From assembly GCF_032594915.1 (NCBI RefSeq), contig NZ_CP118733.1, positions 1,302,001 through 1,366,000 on the forward strand: DNA of 64,000 nt. Direction: 5' to 3'. The DNA is from Streptococcus sp. 29896. Its GTDB lineage: Bacteria > Bacillota > Bacilli > Lactobacillales > Streptococcaceae. A program made the translations under genes and the position numbers. The notes below the pieces were generated by a model. The model was not told where the DNA came from. It made no database searches and saw nothing but the letters and a program-made list of their open reading frames with translations. Below are positions 9,176 through 17,915 of this stretch, piece after piece (positions within the stretch are counted from its first letter, which is position 1; every line of letters begins with the position of its first letter).

Positions 9176-9787
9176 TTAGTTGTTACGAGCAGCTTTATAA
9201 AGTTCATCAACTTTTGTCCAGTTAATCACTTCAAAGAAGGCTTTGATGTAGTTTGGACGGACGTTACGGTAGTTGAGGTAATAAGCATGCTCCCAAACAT
9301 CAAGTGCCAAGATTGGTTTCAAACCTTGCATGATTGGTGTGTCTTGGTTGGCAGTTGAGATAACTTCCAACTTGCCTTCTTTATTGACAACTAGGAATGC
9401 CCAACCTGAACCGAAACGAGTTGTTGCAGCTGTTGTGAAAGCTTCTTTGAAGGCATCAAATGAACCAAAAGTTGCATCGATATCTGCTGCCAATTCTGCT
9501 GAAATTTCTGTTTTTTCTGGTGAAAGCAACTCCCAGAAGAGAGCGTGGTTGAGGTGTCCGCCACCATTGTTGATAAGGGCTTGGCGTATATCAGCTGGAA
9601 TGCTCTCTACATCTGACAAAAGCGCCACCAAGTCTTCACCGATTTCAGGGTGTTTTTCAAGGGCAGCATTTGCATTTGCAACGTATGTTGCATGGTGTTT
9701 GTCATGGTGTAGGGTCATTGTTTCTGCATCAATATGTGGTTCCAAGGCATCGTATGCGTATGGAAGGTCTGGTAAAATAATTGCCAT
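9176..9787 (-). CDS. sodA: manganese-type superoxide dismutase
   Basis: SodA converts superoxide to hydrogen peroxide and oxygen in the cytoplasm. The 203-aa product has the four metal ligands His27 (LHHDKHH), His81 ([11 protein letters not shown]), Asp163 and His167 (DVWEHAYY). Length and the DVWEHAYY signature fit the streptococcal Mn/cambialistic family. AGGAGAA precedes the ATG at 9787. The last residues (AARNN) differ from a second copy of the gene end found downstream at 9012-9048 (AAK), suggesting that the terminus was replaced by recombination. Confidence 0.97.
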   Translation of the reverse strand: MAIILPDLPYAYDALEPHIDAETMTLHHDKHHATYVANANAALEKHPEIGEDLVALLSDVESIPADIRQALINNGGGHLNHALFWELLSPEKTEISAELAADIDATFGSFDAFKEAFTTAATTRFGSGWAFLVVNKEGKLEVISTANQDTPIMQGLKPILALDVWEHAYYLNYRNVRPNYIKAFFEVINWTKVDELYKAARNN

Positions 9788-9864
9788 ATTCTTGTTCTCC
9801 TATATTAATTGATATACCTATTTTACTCCAATGTGAGAGCCTTTTCAATTTATTTGTCCGAATT

Positions 9865-10902
9865 CTATCGATCTAGACTGGCTAATTTTAGGAGGGTGAT
9901 ATCAAAAAGGTAGTCCTTGTCGTTCTGTCCCGTTTTGATTTGAAAGTCGGTTTCAATCAACAAGGTCAGCACTTTTTTCAAAAATCCGATGGACAAATTC
10001 CGTGAATCTCTGAGAGCAAACTTGACTTGGTAAGGATTAACCTTACGCCCCAATATGTCCGATAAATCCGCCACAATCTGTTGCTCACTCCGTCCTTGCG
10101 CCTGTAATAAACGTACTTGAAGAAACATGCGAAATTGGTTTAGAAGAATAGCAATCAACTTAATTTCTTCCTCACCTTGCAACCGCAAATCCTTAACCAA
10201 ACTAGCAGCTTGATCCATCTCACCTCTAAGAACTAGCTGACTCAGATCAAAGACATTGTCCTGAAGGGTCTTGGGGATGGCCAAGTCCACATCTTCTTGC
10301 CGGATAACTTGCTGTCCCTTATAGGACAGCAAGAAAGCTAGGTTTTTGGTCAATTCTGCAAAGTCAAAATTGGATTTTAGCAAGAGGTGGTCAAATGCCC
10401 TCGGCTCCATTTGTAAACCCAAACGCCCCACTTCTTGTTGGAAATGTTGCCGAATATCTGCTTCCTTAAGGGGTTGGGCTTCCAAAACAAGACCGTCTCG
10501 TTTGAGAAGTTTGACCAAACGGCGCTTACTGTCCAGCTTTCCCCCTGCTAGAATGACCAAACGAGTTGTCTCCACCGGATTTTCCAAATACTGTTCGAAC
10601 TGTTTCAACTCTTCGTCGCTCAAATAACGCTTCTTATCTGTTGTCAGATCTGCAAAGTAATCTAAAATCACGACCTTTTCATCTGCAAAAAAGGGCAGGG
10701 AAACCAAGTCCATATCTACCTGACTATAGTCTGCCTCTGACATATCAAAATATGCATAGGTCAAATCCGCCACATCAAATCCAATTTGCTCCAGCAAAGC
10801 ATCTTTGGCTATTTGGTATTGCCCCACATCTTCTCCGGTCAGGACGGTAAGGGGCCCCAGTATTTCTTTTCTAAGTTTTTCAATCTGTTTCAGTACTGTC
10901 AT
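9865..10902 (-). CDS. holA: DNA polymerase III delta subunit
   Basis: HolA opens the beta sliding clamp as part of the clamp loader. The 345-aa protein has the family's N-terminal P-loop-like region (GPLTVLTGEDVGQYQ), FFADEKVVIL and RRLVKLL segments, and the C-terminal domain with REAL-type helices. I place the start at ATG 10902 (MTVLKQIEKL), which has GAAGAGGA upstream, rather than the in-frame codon at 10941. It lies just downstream of the metallo-hydrolase gene but is separated from it by a terminator hairpin. Confidence 0.93.
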   Translation of the reverse strand: MTVLKQIEKLRKEILGPLTVLTGEDVGQYQIAKDALLEQIGFDVADLTYAYFDMSEADYSQVDMDLVSLPFFADEKVVILDYFADLTTDKKRYLSDEELKQFEQYLENPVETTRLVILAGGKLDSKRRLVKLLKRDGLVLEAQPLKEADIRQHFQQEVGRLGLQMEPRAFDHLLLKSNFDFAELTKNLAFLLSYKGQQVIRQEDVDLAIPKTLQDNVFDLSQLVLRGEMDQAASLVKDLRLQGEEEIKLIAILLNQFRMFLQVRLLQAQGRSEQQIVADLSDILGRKVNPYQVKFALRDSRNLSIGFLKKVLTLLIETDFQIKTGQNDKDYLFDITLLKLASLDR

Positions 10903-10936
10903 AATATCCTCTTCATTGTCTATTATACCACGAAAA

Positions 10937-10961
10937 ATCACCTAGTTGGACACTAGGTGAT
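10937..10961 (-). terminator. terminator of the metallo-hydrolase gene
   Basis: ATCACCTAGT (10937-10946) pairs with ACTAGGTGAT (10952-10961). On the minus strand the stem is followed by TTTTTC. Confidence 0.75.
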
Positions 10962-10975
10962 GAGAAGAGGTTGGA

Positions 10976-11908
10976 TTAACCCAATGTGACAATTGGGAGT
11001 TTGGCGTGGTCTGGAACTTCTAGACGCTTGTCCTGCTTATCCGTAAATGGTACCAGAGGCTTTCTAAATCGCTCCAAACATGCGACAACTTCCTGACCTG
11101 TCGAATCAAACTTCAACAGAGCATAGAAGGGATCGTGATAGAAAAGGAAGGTATACCCATTCTCGTAGGCTTCTGTCACCCATTTTTGCTTAGCAGCAAT
11201 CGAATCCATAGGATAGTCATCCACAGCAGCAACCCAGAGCGGATTGCGGTGGACATGGGTCAAGATTGTATCTGCCATATGGATGATAGTCTCTCCAGCT
11301 TGCTTGAGCAGAATTAAGCAATGACCATTGCTATGTCCTCCAGTTCGATGCATTTCAATACCGTCCGTGACTGTAAAACTTTCTCCAAAAGTTTGCACCT
11401 GGTCTTGAATGGCTTCCCAATTTTCCCGCAAATAGGTTGCCCTAGTGCGAGGATTGGGATGACGAACTTCTTCCCATTCGATCTCATTGATATAAATCAC
11501 CGCATTTGGAAAGGTTGGCACGAGCTGTCCATCCACCAAACGCGTCAAGCCGCCAGCGTGATCATTGTGCATATGGGTCATCATGACAACATCAATTTGC
11601 TCAGGACCCAATCCGAGACAGGCTAGGCTCTCAAGTACCCGATTCTCGGACAGGACTCCCAAATTTCTCCGCAGTTTGGCATCTAGTTTCTCCGTTCCCA
11701 AACTGGTGTCAATCAGATAGTGCTTGCCCCTATATGCAATCAAAATAGGATCTGTCACATCTGCCATCAAGCCATCTTCTGTCGTCGGATAAAAACGCGA
11801 CCAGACAGCTTTCGGAACAGGGCCGAACAAGGTTCCTGCATCAGTATATTTATCAGCTCCCCTCAACCAGGTGAGCCGCATTTCTCCAAAAGTATAGGTT
11901 TGTAACAT
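10976..11908 (-). CDS. metallo-beta-lactamase-fold hydrolase
   Basis: A cytoplasmic hydrolase of 310 aa with the zinc-binding motif THMHNDHAGG and later metal-ligand histidines (TGGHSNGHC, MADTILTH). The layout resembles quorum-quenching lactonase and related esterase families, but no substrate can be read from it. The ATG at 11908 has GAAGGG upstream and clears the preceding gene; an in-frame codon at 11938 would overlap it. It follows the acyl-CoA dehydrogenase of the PHA block directly, so it may act on an acyl ester or thioester, though this is only positional inference. Confidence 0.85.
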   Translation of the reverse strand: MLQTYTFGEMRLTWLRGADKYTDAGTLFGPVPKAVWSRFYPTTEDGLMADVTDPILIAYRGKHYLIDTSLGTEKLDAKLRRNLGVLSENRVLESLACLGLGPEQIDVVMMTHMHNDHAGGLTRLVDGQLVPTFPNAVIYINEIEWEEVRHPNPRTRATYLRENWEAIQDQVQTFGESFTVTDGIEMHRTGGHSNGHCLILLKQAGETIIHMADTILTHVHRNPLWVAAVDDYPMDSIAAKQKWVTEAYENGYTFLFYHDPFYALLKFDSTGQEVVACLERFRKPLVPFTDKQDKRLEVPDHAKLPIVTLG

Positions 11909-11928
11909 AGTGATTTTCCCTTCGACTA

Positions 11929-13038
11929 TCACAGCCATTTTTGGGCAATCTTGCGCCGCATTCCATCATTGGTCCCCCCATAGGTACTGGCAACTTCGGC
12001 ATCCCTAACATAACGCTCGATGTCATTTTCAGCCAAAAAATGATAGGAACCTGTAATGCGAATGACTTCTTCCGACAGGGATCTTGCTGTTTCAGAAGTC
12101 AGGACTTTCAGAATCAAAATGGCTCGTTTTTCCTGCATGTCACTGCGGAGGTATTCTTGATAGTAGGCCTTACAGGCTGCTAGCTTAGTCTCAATTTCTG
12201 CAAACTTGATCTGGTTGATAGTAACATCAATAGGGCGTTTGCCAAAATTGCGCTTGAGTTGACTACAGGTGATCCCCTTTTGGTGGACTCCTTCTGCAAT
12301 CCCAAGGGATTGGGCTGCAATCGCCCCCCACATGTCCATCAGGGTCGCCTGCCATTGTTGCAGACCTGCTTCCACTCCCCCTAACAAGCTATTGGAAGGA
12401 AGACGGACTCCTTCAAAAGACATGGGTGCCAAAGGCATAGCTCGTAAGCCTATCTTTTCTACTGACTCACCAACTGTGACCCCTTTTTGTTGCCTGTCAA
12501 CAATAAAAATCCCAGTCCCTTTTTTACCATAGGTATCTATGGTTTTTGCAAGAACAAAGACCACATCTGCAAGACTGGCGTTGGCAATCTTGTGCTTGAC
12601 TCCTGAAATCACCCAGCCATCGTCCACTTGACGGGCGATAGTGGAAGGTAATTCCCGCTCCAAATCTATGTCTTTTTCAGAAAAAGCAAAGACACCCATT
12701 TTTTGACAGCTGACCAAATCAGCTAAATAGGCTTGCTTTTGCTCAGGACTTCCAAAACGGTTGAGCAAAGAAATCCCGTAAATTCCCTGTGTATAGGCAA
12801 TGCTTGCTAAGGAAGCAAACTCTAAAGAGAGTTGGCGGATGATTTCCAAAAAAGTCCGAAAACCAACTGCCCGATCAGGATAGGTCACCAAGAGGTCAAA
12901 AATACCAAGTTCTTGGCTCAGATAGGCCCATAAGCGCTCTGGGAAACGTTCGTTGATATCGTAGTAGCGAGCCTTTCCGATAACCTGCTCTTGGATGAAT
13001 TTTTGAATCTTGTCAATGCGTTCTTGGTCAAACAACAT
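11929..13038 (-). CDS. acyl-CoA dehydrogenase family protein
   Basis: A 369-aa FAD-dependent dehydrogenase-like protein. Recognisable are the FAD/substrate segment VFAFSEKDIDLERE, the middle beta-domain, and the C-terminal signature TYGGTNDGMRR. In medium-chain enzymes the catalytic Glu lies in YEGT; here it is Gly, as in long-chain and isovaleryl types, where the base sits elsewhere, so activity is not excluded. The start at 13038 has GGGGA upstream and overlaps the LysR gene end, implying translational coupling. No electron transfer flavoprotein genes are seen in the window. Confidence 0.8.
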   Translation of the reverse strand: MLFDQERIDKIQKFIQEQVIGKARYYDINERFPERLWAYLSQELGIFDLLVTYPDRAVGFRTFLEIIRQLSLEFASLASIAYTQGIYGISLLNRFGSPEQKQAYLADLVSCQKMGVFAFSEKDIDLERELPSTIARQVDDGWVISGVKHKIANASLADVVFVLAKTIDTYGKKGTGIFIVDRQQKGVTVGESVEKIGLRAMPLAPMSFEGVRLPSNSLLGGVEAGLQQWQATLMDMWGAIAAQSLGIAEGVHQKGITCSQLKRNFGKRPIDVTINQIKFAEIETKLAACKAYYQEYLRSDMQEKRAILILKVLTSETARSLSEEVIRITGSYHFLAENDIERYVRDAEVASTYGGTNDGMRRKIAQKWL

Positions 13039-13963
13039 AGTCATCCCCATTCTTTTCGGTTACAGGCGAGTAATAGAGTTTCAAAAACTCTTCATAAACG
13101 AAGGATTCAACTTCTCCTAACTTGTGTTTATAAGGCCGACAGAGCCAAATATTAAATGGAATATAGTCCCTAAAATGCACAACGGTGAATCGGTCTCTAT
13201 CAATCAATTCAGCCACTGGTCGTGGTAGGATGCTGATGATTTCATTGCCATAGGTTGCTTCTACAAGATAGTCCCAAGAAGATGACAGGTAGGTCAACTT
13301 CAACTTGGTCTTTTCCTTTTTCATCTTTTCAGTAATGGCATGATAGGTTGTAAAACTTTTATTAAAGGTTGCAATAGGGTATGGCTGAATATCCTTCCAC
13401 TCGAGAAGGTCTTTCTGGGCCAACTCATGGTCCTTGTCCATAAATGCTACATATTCATCCATTTGAATGATATGCTGTTCATACTTTTTCGGATCCAACT
13501 TGGTTGGCTCAATCAAGAGGGCAAAATTGAGTTCTCCTTCAACAAATTTTCGGAGCAATTCAATGCCCCCTCCCTCGCTAATTTGAATATTGATGTCCGG
13601 ATGCTTGAGCAAGAAGTCTGGTAAAATCGTGGAAAAATAAACACGTAAAATGAGGGAAGGAACCCCTAAACGGATAGTCCCGTGCTGCTTAGCAGATTCG
13701 CGTGAAATCATCGCCAGCATCTCATCATAGCGAGAAAGAATTTCGGTAGAATACTGAAAAACCAGCTCCCCCGCCTCGGTCAAGCGTTCCAATCGGCCAT
13801 TCTTTCGATGAAAAAGTTGGATGCCCTCGTTGGTCTCAAATTGAGTGATAAACTGACTCAAGGCAGACTGACTGATATGAATTTTCTTGGCAGCCAAAGA
13901 CAGGTTGCACCGACACTCAACTATGGTAATAAAATAGCCCATCTGTACAATATCCATGCCCAT
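13028..13963 (-). CDS. LysR-family transcriptional regulator
   Basis: The N-terminal 60 residues form a LysR winged helix (AAKKIHISQSALSQFITQFE, then LFHRKNGRLERLTEAG), followed by a periplasmic-binding-like effector domain; total length 311 aa. The ATG at 13963 is preceded by GGAGG at five bases; the GTG further upstream is part of the ribosome site. It sits between the acyl-CoA dehydrogenase it overlaps and the atoDA operon, all on the minus strand, so it is the obvious candidate regulator of the acyl-CoA/PHA genes. Effector unknown. Confidence 0.9.
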   Translation of the reverse strand: MGMDIVQMGYFITIVECRCNLSLAAKKIHISQSALSQFITQFETNEGIQLFHRKNGRLERLTEAGELVFQYSTEILSRYDEMLAMISRESAKQHGTIRLGVPSLILRVYFSTILPDFLLKHPDINIQISEGGGIELLRKFVEGELNFALLIEPTKLDPKKYEQHIIQMDEYVAFMDKDHELAQKDLLEWKDIQPYPIATFNKSFTTYHAITEKMKKEKTKLKLTYLSSSWDYLVEATYGNEIISILPRPVAELIDRDRFTVVHFRDYIPFNIWLCRPYKHKLGEVESFVYEEFLKLYYSPVTEKNGDDYVV

Positions 13964-14282
13964 AATGTCCTCCTTCACTTACAAATCCATTCATTTTCAG
14001 ACAAACACTACCCAATTAAAACTATATTAATCTATTATGTTTTCGCTTTCATTTTACCATTTTTTTAAAACACAATAAACCATTTTGACTTTTCAGCCAT
14101 TTGCAAAAACTTTCAATAGCTGCTTTTTTATTGCTTAAAAGACAGAGTGGAGCCCAGTTTTTTTCTTCCAAGCTCCCCCCTCTGTATGCTGTATTTCCGT
14201 TTAGTCTGCAATCTGATAGCAGTACTGTCCCCATTGCACTTTCTTCAAAAACAGATTGCGGACTGGTTGGCCACTCTAGTAG
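13964..14282. other. 319-bp intergenic region between lysR and atoA
   Basis: It holds a likely atoA terminator (14142-14185) and a second long inverted repeat, AGTCTGCAATCTG (14203-14215) against CAGATTGCGGACT (14252-14264), 12 of 13 paired, with no T-run. The AT-rich 13975-14060 part should carry the lysR promoter, but no clear -35/-10 pair stands out. No gene is seen. Confidence 0.5.
14142..14185 (-). terminator. probable terminator of the crt-atoDA operon
   Basis: ACAGAG plus GGAGC at 14142-14153 pairs with GCTCC plus CTCTGT at 14172-14185. The minus-strand tail is TTTTAA, so it is moderate in strength. Confidence 0.5.
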
Positions 14283-14936
14283 TTAGATTGGCATAGTTTT
14301 TACATCTTTGTCAACGATAACATCGCCGGCTGTTTTAGCGATAACTTCTTCTACTGTCACACCTGGTGCGACTTCTTTCAAAAGGTATTTACCGTCTTGG
14401 AATTCAAAGACAGCTAGGTCAGTAATGACCATCGATACCACACCCTTGGCTGAAAGTGGAAGAGAGCATTCTTTCAAAATTTTTGATTCGCCAGTTTTAT
14501 CGGTATGTTGGAGAGCAACGATCACTCGTTTTGCCCCGACTAAGAGGTCCATGGCTCCACCCATACCTGGAGCAAACTTGCCTGGTATAATCCAGTTGGC
14601 AATGCTAGCATCCTGGCTAACTTCTAAGGCACCCAATACTGTTGCATCAACGTGACCTCCGCGAATAATCGCAAATGAGGTTTGAATATCGAATGTTGAA
14701 GCCCCCGGCATCAAGGTAATTGGTGCACCTCCGGAGTTGGCTGTATTTGGATGGTAGTTATGCTTGCCTGGTGTTGGTCCAAAGCGGAGCGCACCATTTT
14801 CAGCTTGCAAGACTACATTCACGCCATCTGGAATAAAGTCTGCAGATGCGTTTGGAATCCCAAAGCCAAGATTGACAACATCGCCATCGTGAAATTCTAA
14901 GGCAACACGGCGTGCAATTATTTCTTTAGCTTTCAT
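14283..14936 (-). CDS. atoA: acetate/acetoacetate CoA-transferase, beta subunit
   Basis: AtoA is the catalytic subunit of the CoA-transferase that moves CoA between acetyl-CoA (or another acyl-CoA) and acetoacetate or short-chain acids. The 217-aa protein has NLGFGIPN and the catalytic Glu in AENGALRFGP (about E46), then the GGHVDATVLGALEV segment. It lies four bases after atoD and ends the crt-atoD-atoA operon. Within this locus it would activate acetoacetate to acetoacetyl-CoA for the downstream reductive route; the direction in the cell is inference. Confidence 0.93.
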   Translation of the reverse strand: MKAKEIIARRVALEFHDGDVVNLGFGIPNASADFIPDGVNVVLQAENGALRFGPTPGKHNYHPNTANSGGAPITLMPGASTFDIQTSFAIIRGGHVDATVLGALEVSQDASIANWIIPGKFAPGMGGAMDLLVGAKRVIVALQHTDKTGESKILKECSLPLSAKGVVSMVITDLAVFEFQDGKYLLKEVAPGVTVEEVIAKTAGDVIVDKDVKTMPI

Positions 14937-14940
14937 CTTA

Positions 14941-15663
14941 TTACACCTCTGCTAATTTCTTCGTTTCTGTCCAAAGAGCTCCCATCATTTCATGGTGCTC
15001 TTGGGCAGACAAGCCTTGTACAACATAATCAACCAAAATTCCAGGGATGTAAATATCATCTGGTCTGATATCTCCAACTTCTACAATTTCATTGGTTTCA
15101 ACAATGACAGTATCTGCTGCAAGTGCTAGCTGAAGGGAGATATTTTTAGTTGTTCCATCGATGTACAGGTTGCCATAGGCATCAGCCTTGGTCGCTTTAA
15201 TCAAGGCTACATCAATTTTCAAAGGATCATAAACCAGGTACTCACGGCCATTGCGGACAACTTTTTCTTGGTTTTCTTCTAAGATTGTTCCTACACCTGT
15301 TGGAGTCAAGACTGCTCCCAGTCCGGCACCGGCAGCGTGCAGGCGTTCCACAACCGTTCCCATCGGTGTGAATTCTACTTCCATTTCACCACTGAAGTAA
15401 GCTTTTTGAGCGCCAGGTGAGGTTCCAACATGGGCTGCAATATATTTTTTAACTTGGTGATTTTCACATAAGCGACCAACTCCAACTTCCTTACCTGGGT
15501 GTGAGGTCACAACAGAGGTCAAGGTTAAGTCTTTGGTCCCTTGGGCAACCAATCCTTCAATCAATTCAAACGGTTCACCAACTCCCAAGAATCCTGAGAT
15601 TCCCACGATTTGACCAGGTTGAATCAAGGATACGGCTTCTTTCAACGTTACAATTTTTGCCAT
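14941..15663 (-). CDS. atoD: acetate/acetoacetate CoA-transferase, alpha subunit
   Basis: A 240-aa alpha subunit with the GXGG-like CoA-binding loop region GISGFLGVGEPFELIE near the N-terminus and the later PTGVGTILEE and AYGNLYIDG segments. I use the ATG at 15663 (MAKIVTLKEA), which has GAGGAGAAG immediately upstream; an in-frame codon at 15723 would overlap the preceding crt gene. It is paired with atoA four bases downstream, and the two subunits form a heterotetramer in known family members. Confidence 0.93.
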   Translation of the reverse strand: MAKIVTLKEAVSLIQPGQIVGISGFLGVGEPFELIEGLVAQGTKDLTLTSVVTSHPGKEVGVGRLCENHQVKKYIAAHVGTSPGAQKAYFSGEMEVEFTPMGTVVERLHAAGAGLGAVLTPTGVGTILEENQEKVVRNGREYLVYDPLKIDVALIKATKADAYGNLYIDGTTKNISLQLALAADTVIVETNEIVEVGDIRPDDIYIPGILVDYVVQGLSAQEHHEMMGALWTETKKLAEV

Positions 15664-15685
15664 TTTCTTCTCCTCGTCAGTCGGT

Positions 15686-16465
15686 TTATTTCTTGTTAAA
15701 GACAGCTTTTCGTTTTTCGACAAAGGCTCGCATGCCTTCCACCTTATCCTCAGTAGAGAACAAGAGTGCTTCTGCTTCCGTTTCTAAACGAATGGCATGT
15801 TGCAACGGAAGTTCCACACCAACTGTGATGACATGTTTTGCTTTTTCGACAGCAAGTGGCGCATTTTTTAAAATGCTCTTCGCCAACTTTTCAGCTTCTT
15901 CTAGTAACTGATCAACGGGCACCAAATGGTTGATAATTCCCAAAGAAAGGGCTTCATCCGCCTTCACGTTTCGTGCTGTTAAAATCAGTTCTTTTGCCTT
16001 GCTTGCACCAATCAAGCGTGACATCCGTTGGGTACCTGCAAATCCTGGAATGATGCCAAGTGTCACCTCAGGAAATCCAAGCAAGATTTTCTCATGCCCT
16101 AGGCGAATATCAGTTGAAAGTGCCAGTTCCATTCCCCCACCCAAGGCATAGCCATTGATGGCAGCGATAGATGGTTGACGGAGATTGGCGAGTTTGGAGA
16201 AGGTATCATTGGCATAGGTCATGTATTCAAAAGCTTCAGTTGGCGTCATTGTATCCATTTCCTTGATATCTGCACCAGCAACAAATGATTTTTCACCTGC
16301 ACCTGTGACAATAACAACCTGGATTTCCTGACTTGCTTCGACAGTATCCAATACCTCATTCAAGTCCTTGAGAACTTGTGAGCTGAGTGCATTTAGAGCT
16401 TCTGGACGATTGATAGTAATATAACCAATCTTGTCCTTCACCTCTAACAATACAGTTTTGTTCAT
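15686..16465 (-). CDS. enoyl-CoA hydratase / crotonase
   Basis: A 259-aa crotonase-fold enzyme. It carries the oxyanion-hole segments (AGADIKEM; ALGGGMELAL) and both hydratase glutamates (FPEVTLG and AKELILT), so true hydratase activity is likely. In this locus it would interconvert (S)-3-hydroxybutyryl-CoA and crotonyl-CoA (Crt activity). It is the first gene of the crt-atoD-atoA operon, with a cre-like element at its promoter. FadB-type activity on longer chains cannot be excluded. Confidence 0.92.
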   Translation of the reverse strand: MNKTVLLEVKDKIGYITINRPEALNALSSQVLKDLNEVLDTVEASQEIQVVIVTGAGEKSFVAGADIKEMDTMTPTEAFEYMTYANDTFSKLANLRQPSIAAINGYALGGGMELALSTDIRLGHEKILLGFPEVTLGIIPGFAGTQRMSRLIGASKAKELILTARNVKADEALSLGIINHLVPVDQLLEEAEKLAKSILKNAPLAVEKAKHVITVGVELPLQHAIRLETEAEALLFSTEDKVEGMRAFVEKRKAVFNKK

Positions 16466-16535
16466 AGACTTTCTCCTAGTTTGTTAGTTGAACGATTGCT
16501 CAGGTGTCAACAATGCAATCATTCAGATGACAAAA

Positions 16536-16584
16536 TGTTAAACGCTTACATTTTCAGTATAATAATATTTTGTTGTCTCGTCTA
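16536..16584 (-). promoter_or_regulatory. promoter and cre-like operator of the crt-atoDA operon
   Basis: TAGACG and TATACT (16556-16561) are 17 bases apart on the minus strand. A near-palindrome reading TGTAAGCGTTTAACA on that strand (16536-16550) overlaps the expected start point. It resembles a catabolite-responsive element (TGNNANCGNTNNCA) with one extra base in the right half. The same arrangement recurs at 21354-21368. Confidence 0.55.
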
Positions 16585-16649
16585 CTTAAGAATTTTTAAT
16601 AGAAATATAAGACTAGCTTATAGATAAACTAGTCATTTCCCTACAAAAA

Positions 16650-16679
16650 AAGAGGTATCAGAAGAAAATCTGATACCTC
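16650..16679 (-). terminator. terminator of the transporter operon
   Basis: GAGGTATCAGA pairs with TCTGATACCTC across a six-base loop, with a run of T on the minus strand, just past the transporter stop. Confidence 0.85.
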
Positions 16680-16702
16680 CAGAAGAGGTTTACCAAAGGA
16701 CA

Positions 16703-17893
16703 TTATTTCTTGGTTTTAGAAATATAGAATAGTTGCAACACAATACCCAGCAAGGCCATTCCAATAACAATATAGAAGGCCATTGAATAATCACCATTAT
16801 TGGCTTGAGCCAGGCGGGCACCTAGTTGTGGACCAGCAATGGCTGCAACACCGTAGGCTGTAAACATCCAGCCATAGTTGGTACCGACATTCGCAACTCC
16901 CCAGTTTTCTGCCGTGATACCTGGGAAGGAGCCCAGGAATCCACCGAAGGACAGGGCAACCAACATGACACCTACAATGGCTAGGACACTGCCTTCACCT
17001 TTAAAGGTCGCTGTCAAAAAGAGGCCTCCCGCTACTGCCGCAAACATGGCAACAACTGTTGGGTAGCGACCAATTTTATCTGAAACAGCTCCCCAAAAAA
17101 TTCGACCAAAGGTGTTGGCAATGGATACCAACATGACAAAGAAAGTCGCCTCTCCGACCAACTTGTATTGGTCAGAAATAGAAGCTGCAGATCCGATAAT
17201 CATCATACCTCCAGTTGCTCCTAAGATGTAAATAACCCAGAGCAACCAGAAGTTTCCTTCACGTAGCATTTCCTTGTGGGTCTTACCTGTCGGTGCTGGT
17301 GCACCCTCTACTGGTGCAGCCGCTGGTGCTTTTTCCATGACCAAGGAGGAAGCGCAGATAATCACGAGCAAGGCAATTCCCAGAACATTGAAGGTCCGGT
17401 AAACACCCATTGCTGCAATCATACTTTTGGCAACAGGACCGATAATGAGGGGTCCAAGACCAAAGCCTGCTGCTGTCAAACCACCAGCCAGACCTTTTTT
17501 ATCTGGGAACCATTTGGTCGCCACAGATGTTGCGGCACCATAAGCGGCACCGATACCTAAACCAAGTACCAGACCATAGGTCAGATAAAGGACTGGCAAG
17601 GATGTTGCGAAACCAGTCGCAAACATCCCAAGTCCAAAGAGAATTCCTCCGAGGAAGACAAACTTTTTAGGGCCTAGGGCATCTACCTTTGGTCCAAAGA
17701 TAATCATACCAATTGGTACCATGGCAAAGGAGATACTAAAGGCTAGAGATGTTTGGGCTTGGACCCATCCCTGGTCAACATTGGCTTCCAAAAGAGCTTT
17801 TTGGAATACCGACCAGGCATAGCCAGCGCCAAGAGATAGGTTGGTTAAAATAGCTGCTGCCAAAATCAACCAACGGTTTGGTGTTTTTTTCAT
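16703..17893 (-). CDS. OFA-family MFS transporter
   Basis: A 396-aa, twelve-helix major facilitator of the oxalate/formate antiporter (OFA) type: NLSLGAGYAWSVFQKAL near the N-terminus, FGPKVDALGPKK between helices 2 and 3, and the TNYGWMFTAYG segment near helix 11. The ATG at 17893 has AAGGAGATGG upstream; the longer frame to 18004 overlaps the thiolase gene. It is the last gene of the acd-hbd-thl operon. OFA members exchange small carboxylates, so uptake of acetoacetate, butyrate or a related acid is plausible but unproven. Confidence 0.88.
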   Translation of the reverse strand: MKKTPNRWLILAAAILTNLSLGAGYAWSVFQKALLEANVDQGWVQAQTSLAFSISFAMVPIGMIIFGPKVDALGPKKFVFLGGILFGLGMFATGFATSLPVLYLTYGLVLGLGIGAAYGAATSVATKWFPDKKGLAGGLTAAGFGLGPLIIGPVAKSMIAAMGVYRTFNVLGIALLVIICASSLVMEKAPAAAPVEGAPAPTGKTHKEMLREGNFWLLWVIYILGATGGMMIIGSAASISDQYKLVGEATFFVMLVSIANTFGRIFWGAVSDKIGRYPTVVAMFAAVAGGLFLTATFKGEGSVLAIVGVMLVALSFGGFLGSFPGITAENWGVANVGTNYGWMFTAYGVAAIAGPQLGARLAQANNGDYSMAFYIVIGMALLGIVLQLFYISKTKK

Positions 17894-17915
17894 TCTACCA
17901 TCTCCTTTTCTTGAC

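Noticed and set aside
11929..13038. Acyl-CoA dehydrogenase called inactive because YEGT is YGGT
   Set aside because: Long-chain and isovaleryl-type enzymes have the same change with the catalytic Glu at another position, so loss of activity does not follow.
14203..14264. Long inverted repeat downstream of atoA considered as insertion-sequence ends
   Set aside because: There is no transposase or target duplication and the loop is only 36 bases. Function unknown.
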